Shown: one piece after another, positions 34,978 to 44,289 of the stretch
Layout of the letters: every line of letters begins with the position of its first letter
Position numbering within the stretch: position 1 is the first letter of the stretch
Origin: an uncultured Macellibacteroides sp.
GTDB lineage: Bacteria > Bacteroidota > Bacteroidia > Bacteroidales > Tannerellaceae
NCBI RefSeq assembly: GCF_963667135.1
Contig: NZ_OY762974.1
Span: 4,291,054-4,355,053 of the forward strand
Length of the DNA: 64,000 nt
Reading direction: 5' to 3'
Translations under genes and position numbers: made by a program
The notes under the pieces: generated by a model
Database searches by the model: none
Seen by the model: only the letters and a program-made list of their open reading frames with translations
Told to the model about the DNA's origin: nothing

Positions 34978-37830
34978 ATGGACACAAATAAATTTGTAAA
35001 CCGCCATGTAGGCATTAGGGGTGAGGAAATACCTTTAATGCTTAAAACAATTGGAGTCGGTTCAATGGATGAATTAATCAATCAGACCATTCCATCTGGC
35101 ATCATGCTAAAAGAACCTTTAAACCTGCCCGAGGCGATGACTGAACGCGAATACGCTGAACACATTGCCGAACTAGGTTCTAAAAATGAAATCTTTACAT
35201 CTTACATAGGAATGGGATGGTATGACACCGTAACTCCTGCTCCCATCCAGCGCAATGTGCTGGAAAATCCTGTTTGGTATACTTCGTACACTCCCTATCA
35301 GGCAGAAATCTCGCAAGGTCGTTTGGAAGCTCTTCTTAACTTTCAGACCATGATATGTGATCTTACCGGGTTACCTCTTACTAACTGCTCATTATTAGAC
35401 GAGGCAACTGCCGGTGCAGAAGCTGCTACCATGTTCTACGGAGCCAGAAGCCGTGCCCAGATTAAGAACGAAGCAAATACTTTGTTTGTTGACGAACATG
35501 TATTTGTTTCTACTTTGGCAGTGCTTCATACGCGTATGAAACCTCAGGGAACCAAGATTGTGAGAGGTAACTACAAAACATTTAACTTCACATCTGATGT
35601 GTTTGGTGCTATTGTTCAATTCCCAAACAAAAACGGATCACTGGAAGATTACAAGTCTTTCGTAGCTCAAGCGAATGAAAACGGAACACGCGTTGCCGTT
35701 GCCGCCGACTTACTTAGTCTTGTTTTACTAACTCCTCCGGGGGAATGGGGTGCGGATGTTGTATTTGGCACCAGCCAGCGTTTTGGAATTCCAATGTACT
35801 TCGGAGGACCATCAGCTGGTTATATGGCTACCAAAGACGAATATAAACGTACAATCCCCGGGCGCATTATTGGCATTTCTAAAGATGCCTACGGAAAACC
35901 GGCCTATCGTCTGGCGTTGCAAACACGCGAACAACATATCAAACGCGAAAAGGCAACTTCCAACATCTGTACAGCTCAGGCATTGCTGGCTACAATGGCT
36001 GGATTCTATGCCGTATACCATGGTGCGGAAGGGTTAAAAGATATAGCCTCAAGAATTCACAGTTATGCCGGATTTTTATCTGTCGAGCTTGAAAAAATGG
36101 GTTATAAACAATTGAATAAAGACTATTTTGACACTCTTAAGATCGAGCTTCCAGTAAATGTGTCACTGAGTGCCCTGAGAGAAATTGCCCTGGAATGCAA
36201 GGTTAACCTTCGTTATTTTGGGGACGGTCACATTGGCATAAGCCTTGACGAAACAACACAGACTACTGATATCGGTGTATTACTTTATATTTTCGCCGGG
36301 GCAGCGGGTAAAGATTACTTGCTAAATGAATCGGTTCCTGTAAAGCACTACTTTAATAAGAAGTTTGAACGGACTTCGACGTTTCTGCAACAAGATGTAT
36401 TTAAAAAATACCATACAGAAACGGAACTGATGCGCTATATAAAACGACTGGAACGTAGAGATATTTCTTTAGCTCATTCTATGATATCACTGGGTTCATG
36501 TACAATGAAACTCAATGCTGCTTCCGAATTATTTGTACTAAGTAATCCCCAATTCAGCTGTATCCACCCCTATGCTCCGGATGAACAGGTGGAAGGATAT
36601 ACCGAAATGATAGAAAACCTCTCCTCATATCTTGCAACTATTACAGGATTTAAAGGTGTTAGTTTTCAGCCCAATTCAGGTGCTGCAGGTGAATATACAG
36701 GATTAAAGGTTATCCGTACGTATCTTGAAAGCATTGGACAAGGTGCCCGCAACATTGTTTTATTACCCTCTTCGGCCCACGGAACCAATCCGGCTAGTGC
36801 AGTACAGTGTGGATTCTCAACGGTTACCGTTATATGCGACGATAAAGGGAACATCGATATGGATGATTTCCGAAATAAAGCCGCAGCAAATAAGGATAAC
36901 CTGGCGGCAACCATGATTACCTATCCTTCCACACACGGAATCTTTGAAACATCCATTGTAGAAATATGTCAACTCGTACATAGTTACGGCGGACAGGTTT
37001 ATATGGATGGTGCAAACATGAATGCACAGGTTGGACTTACCAATCCAGGCTTTATTGGTGCAGACGTTTGTCACCTCAACCTACATAAAACATTTGCCAT
37101 TCCTCACGGCGGAGGTGGTCCTGGAGTTGGCCCTATCTGCGTAGCCGAACATCTGATTCCCTTCCTGCCTTCGCACCCGATAATTTCGGAAGGAGAGCAA
37201 AACAGTGTATCTGCTGCACCTTATGGCAGTGCAGGCGTTTTACCTATTACTTATGGTTACATCCGCATGCTGGGAGCTGAAGGATTATCCACGGTAACAA
37301 AAACAGCTATTCTGAATGCTAATTATCTGGCTGCTAAATTTAAAGACACCTACGGTATTGTATACACAGGTTCAACAGGTCGTGTTGGTCACGAGTTGAT
37401 TATGGAATGCCGGGGTGTAAAAGAACGATCAGGTATTGACGAAGGTGATATTGCCAAACGCTTGATGGATTTCGGTTATCACGCTCCTACTCTCTCTTTT
37501 CCCGTTCACGGAACATTGATGGTTGAACCAACAGAAAGCGAAAGCCTGGCCGAGCTTGACAGATTTGTTGAAGTAATGGATTGCATCTGGAATGAAATTA
37601 AGGAAGTCGAAACAGGTATAGCCGACAAAGATGATAATGTATTAAAAAATGCGCCTCATCCCGAATACGAAGTAACCGGAGATGAATGGAAACACTCCTA
37701 CTCACGTAGCAAAGCTGCCTTTCCGCTGGATTGGCTTCACGAAAGCAAGTTTTGGATTAATGTGGCCCGTATAGATAATGCTTATGGCGACCGCAACCTT
37801 ATCCCAACAATTTGTTCTTGTGATATCTAA
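34978..37830 (+). CDS. gcvP: Glycine dehydrogenase (decarboxylating), P-protein
   Basis: 950 residues, the fused single-chain form. The PLP enzyme removes CO2 from glycine and passes the aminomethyl group to the H-protein of the glycine cleavage system. The N-terminal half has NRHVG and LSSYIGMGWYDTVTPAPI-like blocks (here TSYIGMGWYDTVTPAPIQRN); the C-terminal half has the PLP lysine in NLHKTFAIPHGGGGPGVGPI. The T-, H- and L-protein genes are not in the window. It starts 30 bases after the MBL gene. Confidence 0.97.
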   Translation: MDTNKFVNRHVGIRGEEIPLMLKTIGVGSMDELINQTIPSGIMLKEPLNLPEAMTEREYAEHIAELGSKNEIFTSYIGMGWYDTVTPAPIQRNVLENPVWYTSYTPYQAEISQGRLEALLNFQTMICDLTGLPLTNCSLLDEATAGAEAATMFYGARSRAQIKNEANTLFVDEHVFVSTLAVLHTRMKPQGTKIVRGNYKTFNFTSDVFGAIVQFPNKNGSLEDYKSFVAQANENGTRVAVAADLLSLVLLTPPGEWGADVVFGTSQRFGIPMYFGGPSAGYMATKDEYKRTIPGRIIGISKDAYGKPAYRLALQTREQHIKREKATSNICTAQALLATMAGFYAVYHGAEGLKDIASRIHSYAGFLSVELEKMGYKQLNKDYFDTLKIELPVNVSLSALREIALECKVNLRYFGDGHIGISLDETTQTTDIGVLLYIFAGAAGKDYLLNESVPVKHYFNKKFERTSTFLQQDVFKKYHTETELMRYIKRLERRDISLAHSMISLGSCTMKLNAASELFVLSNPQFSCIHPYAPDEQVEGYTEMIENLSSYLATITGFKGVSFQPNSGAAGEYTGLKVIRTYLESIGQGARNIVLLPSSAHGTNPASAVQCGFSTVTVICDDKGNIDMDDFRNKAAANKDNLAATMITYPSTHGIFETSIVEICQLVHSYGGQVYMDGANMNAQVGLTNPGFIGADVCHLNLHKTFAIPHGGGGPGVGPICVAEHLIPFLPSHPIISEGEQNSVSAAPYGSAGVLPITYGYIRMLGAEGLSTVTKTAILNANYLAAKFKDTYGIVYTGSTGRVGHELIMECRGVKERSGIDEGDIAKRLMDFGYHAPTLSFPVHGTLMVEPTESESLAELDRFVEVMDCIWNEIKEVETGIADKDDNVLKNAPHPEYEVTGDEWKHSYSRSKAAFPLDWLHESKFWINVARIDNAYGDRNLIPTICSCDI

Positions 37831-37869
37831 AATAATTGTATTATTTTTACCAAATAAAAACGAAGTAAT

Positions 37870-38379
37870 ATGTTAAGCAAAAGTTTAGAAGCTGCTTTAA
37901 ATAAGCAGATCAACGCTGAATTTTGGTCAGCCTACCTTTATCTTTCTATGTCGACAGACTTTGCAGCTAAAGGATATCCTGGGTTTGCAAACTGGATGAA
38001 CATACAGTTCAAAGAAGAACAAGATCATGCAATGAAGTTTATGAACTATGTTATCGCACGTGGTGGAAGAGTCGAACTAAAACCAATAGCAGAAGTTGCT
38101 ACTTCATGGGAAACTCCGTTAAACGCGTTTCAGGAGACTTTGACTCACGAACGAGAAGTTACAGCTCTTATCAATAACCTTAACTCTTTGGCTGTCGAAG
38201 AAAAAGACTATGCCACTGAATCTATGCTTCGTTGGTTTATTGACGAACAGGTAGAAGAAGAAGAAACTGCGCAAAGCCTGATCGATGCATTGAAAATGAT
38301 CAAAGATAATGGTTTTGGACTTTACACATTAGATAAAGAACTAGCCGCCCGTGTATATACTCCGGCTACTACAGCTTAA
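37870..38379 (+). CDS. ftnA: Ferritin
   Basis: 169 residues. It stores iron by oxidising Fe(II) at a di-iron centre in a 24-subunit shell. Ligands are visible in the order expected: LNKQINAEFWSAYLYLSMS, FKEEQDHAMKFMNYVIARGG, and DYATESMLRWFIDEQVEEEE. Length and motifs fit bacterial FtnA and not bacterioferritin, which has a haem-binding Met at a different site. It lies 39 bases after gcvP and has its own terminator. Confidence 0.96.
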   Translation: MLSKSLEAALNKQINAEFWSAYLYLSMSTDFAAKGYPGFANWMNIQFKEEQDHAMKFMNYVIARGGRVELKPIAEVATSWETPLNAFQETLTHEREVTALINNLNSLAVEEKDYATESMLRWFIDEQVEEEETAQSLIDALKMIKDNGFGLYTLDKELAARVYTPATTA

Positions 38380-38393
38380 TCAATAAACTTTCA

Positions 38394-38438
38394 GCCGGAA
38401 CATAGAGTTTTTAACTCCATGTTCCGGTTTTTTTTATT
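38394..38438 (+). terminator. Rho-independent terminator after the ferritin gene
   Basis: CCGGAACAT (38395-38403) pairs with ATGTTCCGG (ends near 38427), the stem continuing inward through GAGTT and AACTC with an offset base; eight T follow. Confidence 0.88.
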
Positions 38439-38490
38439 ACTATGCAATCCTTTCTCGCTTTCATAATCCCTAATGTAAAAAAACGATCCT

Positions 38491-39603
38491 ATGAGAAATC
38501 TATTTTTAGCACTGGCTGTAGTTGCATTAACAGCATGTGCCAAAACTCCTGAAAACAAAGTAACTTGCTTTGCCTGGCAAGGCGAAGGGGAAAATACAAC
38601 GGAAGAAACCCTGAAGGCTGATTTCAGTAAATGGAAAGGTCATGGAATAGACGGCGTATGTTACAATGCCGGCCACGATGTTGAAAAGCATCGCCGAGCC
38701 GCTCAAGCTGCAAAAGCAAATGGAATGGAATACCATGCATGGATACCGGCCATGTTGCAAAGCGGACCTGAAATTGATTCTACCTGGTATGCCATTAACC
38801 GTAACGGTGAATCCGCTTACCATGTTCAGGCATACGTCCCCTATTACAAATTTCTTTGTCCAAACAAAGAAGAAGTAATCAACTATCTTACATCTATGTA
38901 TAGTAAGGTGGCGGACATTCCTGAAGTGGATGCTATACATCTTGATTATATTCGTTTTGTTGATGTGATTCTGGCCCGAGGATTATGGGACAAGTACGGT
39001 CTTGTAATGAACGAAGAGTATCCTGTTGCCGATTACTGTTACTGCGATAAATGTGTGAGCGATTTCAAAGCTGCAACAGGCATTGACATTAAAACGATCG
39101 AGGATCCTTCTAAATGTGAAGAATGGAAACAGTTTCGCTGCGATGTAATCACTAAATTGGTTAATCATATTGCCGATGCTGTACATGCAAAAGGCAAGAA
39201 AATCGATGCGGCTGTATTTCCAGGTCCCGACTCATATGCTAAAAAAATGGTTCGCCAGGAATGGAATAAGTGGAATCTTGATGCATTCTTTCCAATGAAC
39301 TACAATGACTTTTATCTTGAAGGACCAAAATGGATTGGTAAAATTGTAAAAGAAGAAGTTACTTCTGTTAACGGCAAAAAGCCAATTTACAGCGGACTTT
39401 TTATTTGTCGCGATTACGAGAACAAAGCAAATATTAAAGATCCGGAAGGACATGGATTAGTTCCTTCCGAAATTGAAGAAGCAGTACGTCTTTCAATGGA
39501 AAATGGTGCCGCAGGTGTATGTCTGTTTACTCCGGGTAATATGACGGATGCACACTGGCAGGCCTTCGACAAAGCCATTCATCAAAAGTACACTGTTAAA
39601 TAA
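38491..39603 (+). CDS. Glycoside-hydrolase-like TIM-barrel lipoprotein
   Basis: 370 residues with lipobox LTAC (Cys near residue 16). The sequence DGVCYNAGHD, then YHAWIPAML, VDAIHLDYIRF, AAVFPGPDS and DAFFPMNYNDF follow the strand order of GHL10-like TIM barrels (uncharacterised glycosyl-hydrolase-like families). The Asp in HLDYIRF is the best candidate catalytic residue. A CYCDKC cluster (followed by VSDFKAATG) could bind zinc and is known from other barrels of this type. It probably acts on a glycan at the cell surface. It has its own terminator and no operon partner. Confidence 0.75.
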   Translation: MRNLFLALAVVALTACAKTPENKVTCFAWQGEGENTTEETLKADFSKWKGHGIDGVCYNAGHDVEKHRRAAQAAKANGMEYHAWIPAMLQSGPEIDSTWYAINRNGESAYHVQAYVPYYKFLCPNKEEVINYLTSMYSKVADIPEVDAIHLDYIRFVDVILARGLWDKYGLVMNEEYPVADYCYCDKCVSDFKAATGIDIKTIEDPSKCEEWKQFRCDVITKLVNHIADAVHAKGKKIDAAVFPGPDSYAKKMVRQEWNKWNLDAFFPMNYNDFYLEGPKWIGKIVKEEVTSVNGKKPIYSGLFICRDYENKANIKDPEGHGLVPSEIEEAVRLSMENGAAGVCLFTPGNMTDAHWQAFDKAIHQKYTVK

Positions 39604-39627
39604 ATTATACCAGTGATTTAATACAAA

Positions 39628-39671
39628 AGAACAATTAATCAACATTTATTCTCGATTAACTGTTCTTTTTG
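39628..39671 (+). terminator. Rho-independent terminator after the TIM-barrel lipoprotein gene
   Basis: AGAACAATTAATC (39628-39640) pairs with GATTAACTGTTCT (39654-39666) with one mismatch, followed by five T. Confidence 0.75.
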
Positions 39672-39730
39672 TGTAAAAACATTTGAAAAGATAGTCTTTT
39701 TGAAGTATTTAAATATAATGAACATCACTT

Positions 39731-40270
39731 ATGAACAGATTAGTAAGAATAACAGCCTCTGAAGATATTTTTCCTGAATATCAAAATACGCCAGTCGGAC
39801 TTCTTTTGGAATATCATAATCTCGATCGCAAATTTGAGACTTACACACAAGCGCAACTACTGGTAGGTATGTGTATGGATCATAGAAAACACCTTCATAT
39901 TCCTGATAACTTTGCATTTATAATCCGTTCGGGAGGCGCTAATTTAAGATATAGCGAATTTAAAGTTTCTTACGCGATTGCTGTTGGTAACGTCAGATAT
40001 ATTGTGATTATTGCTCACAACAACTGCGGTATGGTTAATTTGTTTGCACGTAAAAATCAATTTATCGACGGACTTGTTGAAAAAGCAGGATGGAGCAGAG
40101 AAAGGGCCGAAGAACACTTTGAACACTATTCTCCCGTGTTCGAAATTGGAAATGAAATAGATTTTGTACTTAGCGAAGCCAAACGTCTCCGGCTTGCCTA
40201 TCCACGAATAACGGTTGTACCAATGTACTACAAAGTAGAAGATAATCACTTATATTTATTAAGAGAATAG
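39731..40270 (+). CDS. Small beta-carbonic-anhydrase-like protein
   Basis: 179 residues, no signal peptide. The metal site of beta carbonic anhydrases can be read: CMDHR (Cys48, Asp50, Arg52), FIIRSGGANLR like the FVHRNAGN region, a helix EFKVSYAIAVGNVRYIVIIAH, and HNNC (His96, Cys99). Asp50-Arg52 is the catalytic dyad, so the enzyme may hydrate CO2. It is shorter than most and its C-terminal half (about 110-179) does not resemble the usual one. A related non-CA role is possible. It stands alone before the etf operon promoter. Confidence 0.75.
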   Translation: MNRLVRITASEDIFPEYQNTPVGLLLEYHNLDRKFETYTQAQLLVGMCMDHRKHLHIPDNFAFIIRSGGANLRYSEFKVSYAIAVGNVRYIVIIAHNNCGMVNLFARKNQFIDGLVEKAGWSRERAEEHFEHYSPVFEIGNEIDFVLSEAKRLRLAYPRITVVPMYYKVEDNHLYLLRE

Positions 40271-40345
40271 CACCCGGATTTTGAATAAAAAAATTGAATG
40301 AATGCTCAATAGAAACCAATGTGTGCACTTTCCGGGACAAAGTGC

Positions 40346-40375
40346 TTTGATTTAAAGAATGTTTGATTAATTTTG
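40346..40375 (+). promoter_or_regulatory. Bacteroides-type promoter for etfB-etfA-acd
   Basis: TTTG at 40346-40349, 18 bases, then TAATTTTG at 40368-40375, a perfect match to the -33 and -7 elements. It lies about 65 bases before the etfB start, leaving a leader of roughly 58 bases. Confidence 0.7.
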
Positions 40376-40439
40376 CCCCCCAATGTCCAAATGATCAAAC
40401 AGAATTGTACTAAGCTACAAAATCTAATATCACTATAAT

Positions 40440-41312
40440 ATGAGTTTAAGAATTATTGTATTAGCAAAACAGGTACCGGATACACGTAACGTGGGTAAAG
40501 ATGCTATGAAGGCCGATGGTACGGTTAACCGTGCCGCTCTTCCAGCAATTTTCAACCCGGAAGACCTGAATGCGTTGGAGCAAGCTTTGCGCTTGAAAGA
40601 TGCTTATCCCGATACTACCATCACACTTCTTACGATGGGTCCGGGACGTGCAGCAGAAATTATCCGCGAAGGTTTATACCGTGGTGCAGATGGCGGCTAT
40701 TTGTTGACAGACCGTGCTTTTGCAGGTGCCGACACGTTAGCTACCTCTTACGCGCTTTCAATGGCTGTTCGTAAAATAAAAGAGTATGATCTGATTCTTT
40801 GTGGTCGTCAGGCTATCGATGGCGATACAGCACAAGTTGGTCCTCAGGTGGCCGAAAAGCTTGGATTAAGTCAGATTACTTACGCAGAAGAAATCCAGAA
40901 AGTAGAAAATGGTAAAATAACTGTTAAACGTCGTCTTGAACGAGGTGTAGAAACAGTCGAAGGTCTTTTACCTATTGTTATTACAGTTAACGGTACAGCT
41001 CCCGACTGCCGTCCCCGTAACGCGAAGTTTTTGCAAAAGTATAAACATGCCAAAACCGTTACTGAAAAACAGGAATCAAACGATGATTATACTGAATTAT
41101 TCAACCTGCGCCCATATCTGAATCTTACAGAATTAAGCGTAGCCGACGTAGAAGCTGATGTAAAAGCATGTGGATTATCAGGATCACCCACAAAAGTAAA
41201 GAAAATTGAAAATGTGGTATTTCAGGCTAAGGAAAGCAAAACACTGAGTCCGTCGGATACAGAGATTGAAGAACTGATGATCGAATTAATAGCAAACCAC
41301 ACCATCGGTTAA
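40440..41312 (+). CDS. etfB: Electron transfer flavoprotein subunit beta
   Basis: 290 residues. With EtfA it carries electrons from acyl-CoA dehydrogenases to a membrane acceptor or takes part in bifurcation. It binds AMP or FAD. LRIIVLAKQVPDTRNVG opens the protein, ALRLKDAYPDTTITLLTMGP and DLILCGRQAIDGDTAQVGPQVAEKLGL are the family blocks, and LERGVETVEGLLPIVITVN follows. It is the first gene of a three-gene operon; the etfA gene starts 14 bases later. Confidence 0.95.
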   Translation: MSLRIIVLAKQVPDTRNVGKDAMKADGTVNRAALPAIFNPEDLNALEQALRLKDAYPDTTITLLTMGPGRAAEIIREGLYRGADGGYLLTDRAFAGADTLATSYALSMAVRKIKEYDLILCGRQAIDGDTAQVGPQVAEKLGLSQITYAEEIQKVENGKITVKRRLERGVETVEGLLPIVITVNGTAPDCRPRNAKFLQKYKHAKTVTEKQESNDDYTELFNLRPYLNLTELSVADVEADVKACGLSGSPTKVKKIENVVFQAKESKTLSPSDTEIEELMIELIANHTIG

Positions 41313-41326
41313 TGCTTCACTTTTAA

Positions 41327-42358
41327 ATGGAAACAAAAATGAATAATTTATTTGTATATTGCGAAATTGAAGACGGCATTGTGGCAGACGTAAGTCTGGA
41401 ACTACTTACCAAAGGCCGCTCGCTGGCAACCCAACTTGGGTGCCGTCTGGAGGCTGTTGCCGCCGGAACAAAACTTGACGGCATAGGAGCTCAGGTATTC
41501 CCTTTTGGTGTGGATGTATTACATATTTTCGATGATGCACGCCTATTTCCCTATACTTCTCTGCCTCACACTTCTGTTCTCGTTAATTTGTTTACCGAAG
41601 AAAAACCGCAGATCGCCTTAATGGGTGCAACCAGTATCGGTCGCGACTTAGGTCCACGTGTTTCTTCTGCACTAACAAGCGGACTTACAGCAGACTGTAC
41701 GTCTCTTGAAATTGGCGATCACGAAGAAAAGAAAGAAAACAAAGTATATAAGAATCTTCTTTATCAAATTCGTCCTGCTTTCGGGGGTAATATCGTTGCA
41801 ACGATTGTTAACCCGGAGTGTCGTCCTCAGATGGCTACAGTTCGCGAGGGAGTGATGAAAAAAGAAATTTTAGATCCATCTTATAAAGGCGAAACAATCA
41901 AACACGATGTAAACAAGTATGTTAGTGAAACAGACTTCGTGGTATCTGTTATTGACCGTCAGATGGAAAAAAGCAAAACAAACATCAAAGGCTCACCAAT
42001 TATTGTTGCAGGAGGTTATGGCGTTGGTTCCAAAGAAAACTTTGATTTACTTCATAAACTTGCTGCCGTTTTGGGTGGCGAAGTAGGAGCTTCCCGCGCT
42101 GCGGTTGATGCCGGATTTACTGAACACGATCGTCAGATTGGTCAAACCGGTGTTACTGTACGTCCGAAACTTTACATTGCCTGCGGTATATCCGGTCAGA
42201 TTCAGCATATCGCCGGTATGCAGGAGAGTTCCATGATCATTTCCATCAACAATGATCCGAATGCTCCTATCAATACTATTGCCGACTATGTAATTACTGG
42301 TACGGTTGAGGAAGTAATTCCTAAGATGATTAAGTATTATAAGAAGAATTCAAAGTAA
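41327..42358 (+). CDS. etfA: Electron transfer flavoprotein subunit alpha
   Basis: 343 residues; the Met at 41339 is an equally possible start. It holds the main FAD. The C-terminal FAD domain reads VAGGYGVGSKENFDLLHKLA, GASRAAVDAGF, QIGQTGVTVRPKLYIACGISGQIQHIAGM and INNDPNAPINTIADYVITG, all as expected. It pairs with EtfB encoded just upstream and the acyl-CoA dehydrogenase downstream, 8 bases apart. Confidence 0.95.
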   Translation: METKMNNLFVYCEIEDGIVADVSLELLTKGRSLATQLGCRLEAVAAGTKLDGIGAQVFPFGVDVLHIFDDARLFPYTSLPHTSVLVNLFTEEKPQIALMGATSIGRDLGPRVSSALTSGLTADCTSLEIGDHEEKKENKVYKNLLYQIRPAFGGNIVATIVNPECRPQMATVREGVMKKEILDPSYKGETIKHDVNKYVSETDFVVSVIDRQMEKSKTNIKGSPIIVAGGYGVGSKENFDLLHKLAAVLGGEVGASRAAVDAGFTEHDRQIGQTGVTVRPKLYIACGISGQIQHIAGMQESSMIISINNDPNAPINTIADYVITGTVEEVIPKMIKYYKKNSK

Positions 42359-42366
42359 ACAAGAGT

Positions 42367-44070
42367 ATGGCTAATTTCTATTTAGATAATCCCAGCATGA
42401 AGCACCACTTGCATCATCCGCTTATGAAGCGGATTGTGGAGCTTAAAGAACGCAATTACAGAGATAAAGATGTTTGCGACTATGCACCTATCGATTTCGA
42501 AGATGCAATGGATAGCTACGAAAAAGTTCTGGAAATTGTTGGTGAAATTTGTGGTGATATTATCGCTCCTAATGCAGAGAGCGTTGATCATGACGGACCA
42601 ACAGTAAAAGACGGACGTGTATCTTATGCAGCCGGAACCAAGCAAAACCTCGATGCTGTTGTAAAAGCAGGATTAATGGGTGTGGCAATGCCTCGTCGTT
42701 ATACTGGTCTGAATTTCCCAATCGTTCCATATATCATGGCTGCAGATCTTGTTTCACGCGCCGATGCCGGTTTCGAAAACCTTTGGGGATTGCAAGACTG
42801 TGCCGAAACGTTATATGAATTCGGGAACGAAGAACAACGCCAGAAATATATACCGCGTATTTGTGCCGGCGAAACCATGTCGATGGACCTTACTGAGCCA
42901 GATGCAGGATCCGATTTACAATCGGTTATGCTTAAGGCAACTTACAGCGAAAAGGATGGTTGTTGGTATCTTAACGGTGTGAAACGTTTTATCACCAATG
43001 GTGATGCAGATATCCACCTGGTACTAGCCCGTAGCGAAGATGGAACTAAAGACGGACGTGGTCTGTCTATGTTTATTTACGATAAGAAAAACGGAGGTGT
43101 TAATGTACGCCGTATCGAAAATAAAATGGGTATCAAGGGTTCTCCTACCTGCGAGCTTGTTTACAAAAATGCAAAAGCAGAACTTTGTGGCGACCGCAAG
43201 CTTGGTCTTATTAAATACGTGATGGCTTTGATGAATGGTGCCCGTTTGGGAATTATGGCACAAGCCGTAGGTTTAAGTGAAGCTGCTTACCGCGAAGGAC
43301 TTGCATATGCAAAAGACCGCAAACAGTTCGGAAAAGCGATTATCGAATTCCCTGCAATATACGAAATGGTAGCGCTTATGCGTGCAAAAGCAGACGCTTC
43401 ACGTGCCATGTTGTATGAAACCGCCCGTTTTGTAGATATGTACAAGGCGCTGGAAGATATGGCAAAAGATCAAAAACTTACACCCGAAGAAAGAACTGAA
43501 TATAAGTATTATAGCAAACTGGCAGATGCATTTACCCCAATGGGAAAAGGTATGACTACCGAATACGCCAACCAGAATGCCTACGATGCTATTCAAATTC
43601 ACGGAGGTTCAGGTTTTATGAAAGACTATGCCTGCGAACGCATCTATCGTGACGCTCGTATCACAAATATTTACGAAGGAACTACACAATTACAGGTTGT
43701 AGCTGCCATCCGCCACGTAACCACAGGAACCTACCTAAGTCGTATACGCGAATACGAGGCAATCAACTACAAACCCGAATTGGGTGACTTGAAAAAGAAA
43801 CTGATAGCGATGACAGTAATCTACGCTAAATTGGTTACTATGGTTACCGAAACGAAAGATAACGAGTACATCGACTTTCAGGCGCGTCGTCTGGTAGAAG
43901 CCGGAGCACACTGTGTAATGGGTTACCTATTATTACAAGATGCAAATGCAGATGAAAGCTTCCGTCGTTCCGCTGAGGTTTATATCAACTACGGACAAGC
44001 AGAAGTAAATAAGATCAATGGCTACATCTGTAGCTTCGATATGGAAGACCTGGGCTATTACAAACAATAG
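42367..44070 (+). CDS. Acyl-CoA dehydrogenase (long form)
   Basis: 567 residues, about 180 more than short-chain acyl-CoA dehydrogenases, because of an N-terminal extension and a C-terminal helical domain as in DmdC-type enzymes. MSMDLTEPDAGSDLQSV is the FAD-binding signature, GVKRFITNGDAD and IHGGSGFMKDYACERIYRDARI follow, and the catalytic Glu sits in NIYEGTTQLQ. It oxidises an acyl-CoA to the enoyl-CoA, passing electrons to the EtfAB pair encoded directly upstream. The acyl substrate cannot be told. Confidence 0.93.
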   Translation: MANFYLDNPSMKHHLHHPLMKRIVELKERNYRDKDVCDYAPIDFEDAMDSYEKVLEIVGEICGDIIAPNAESVDHDGPTVKDGRVSYAAGTKQNLDAVVKAGLMGVAMPRRYTGLNFPIVPYIMAADLVSRADAGFENLWGLQDCAETLYEFGNEEQRQKYIPRICAGETMSMDLTEPDAGSDLQSVMLKATYSEKDGCWYLNGVKRFITNGDADIHLVLARSEDGTKDGRGLSMFIYDKKNGGVNVRRIENKMGIKGSPTCELVYKNAKAELCGDRKLGLIKYVMALMNGARLGIMAQAVGLSEAAYREGLAYAKDRKQFGKAIIEFPAIYEMVALMRAKADASRAMLYETARFVDMYKALEDMAKDQKLTPEERTEYKYYSKLADAFTPMGKGMTTEYANQNAYDAIQIHGGSGFMKDYACERIYRDARITNIYEGTTQLQVVAAIRHVTTGTYLSRIREYEAINYKPELGDLKKKLIAMTVIYAKLVTMVTETKDNEYIDFQARRLVEAGAHCVMGYLLLQDANADESFRRSAEVYINYGQAEVNKINGYICSFDMEDLGYYKQ

Positions 44071-44089
44071 TTTATCCGGTTTAATTCAA

Positions 44090-44130
44090 AATAAAAAGAC
44101 TGCTTCATGTTTGAAGCAGCCTTTTTATTT
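44090..44130 (+). terminator. Rho-independent terminator after the acyl-CoA dehydrogenase gene
   Basis: AAAAAGACTGCTTC pairs with GAAGCAGCCTTTTT (one A-C mismatch) around the loop ATGTTT. It closes the etf operon. The following 160 bases to the next gene hold no recognisable feature. Confidence 0.85.
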
Positions 44131-44289
44131 TCCATAGGTATCTTACTATAGAGGGAAGCGTACTAGCAAACATAGAAATTGTTCTCTGTTTATCTGGCAA
44201 CTAAAATTTGAAATGAAACATTATGGCTGACGTATTGTTTTATAAAGGGATAATGTTCCTTAAATTATTGAAAATAAGACGTTCTCTCT

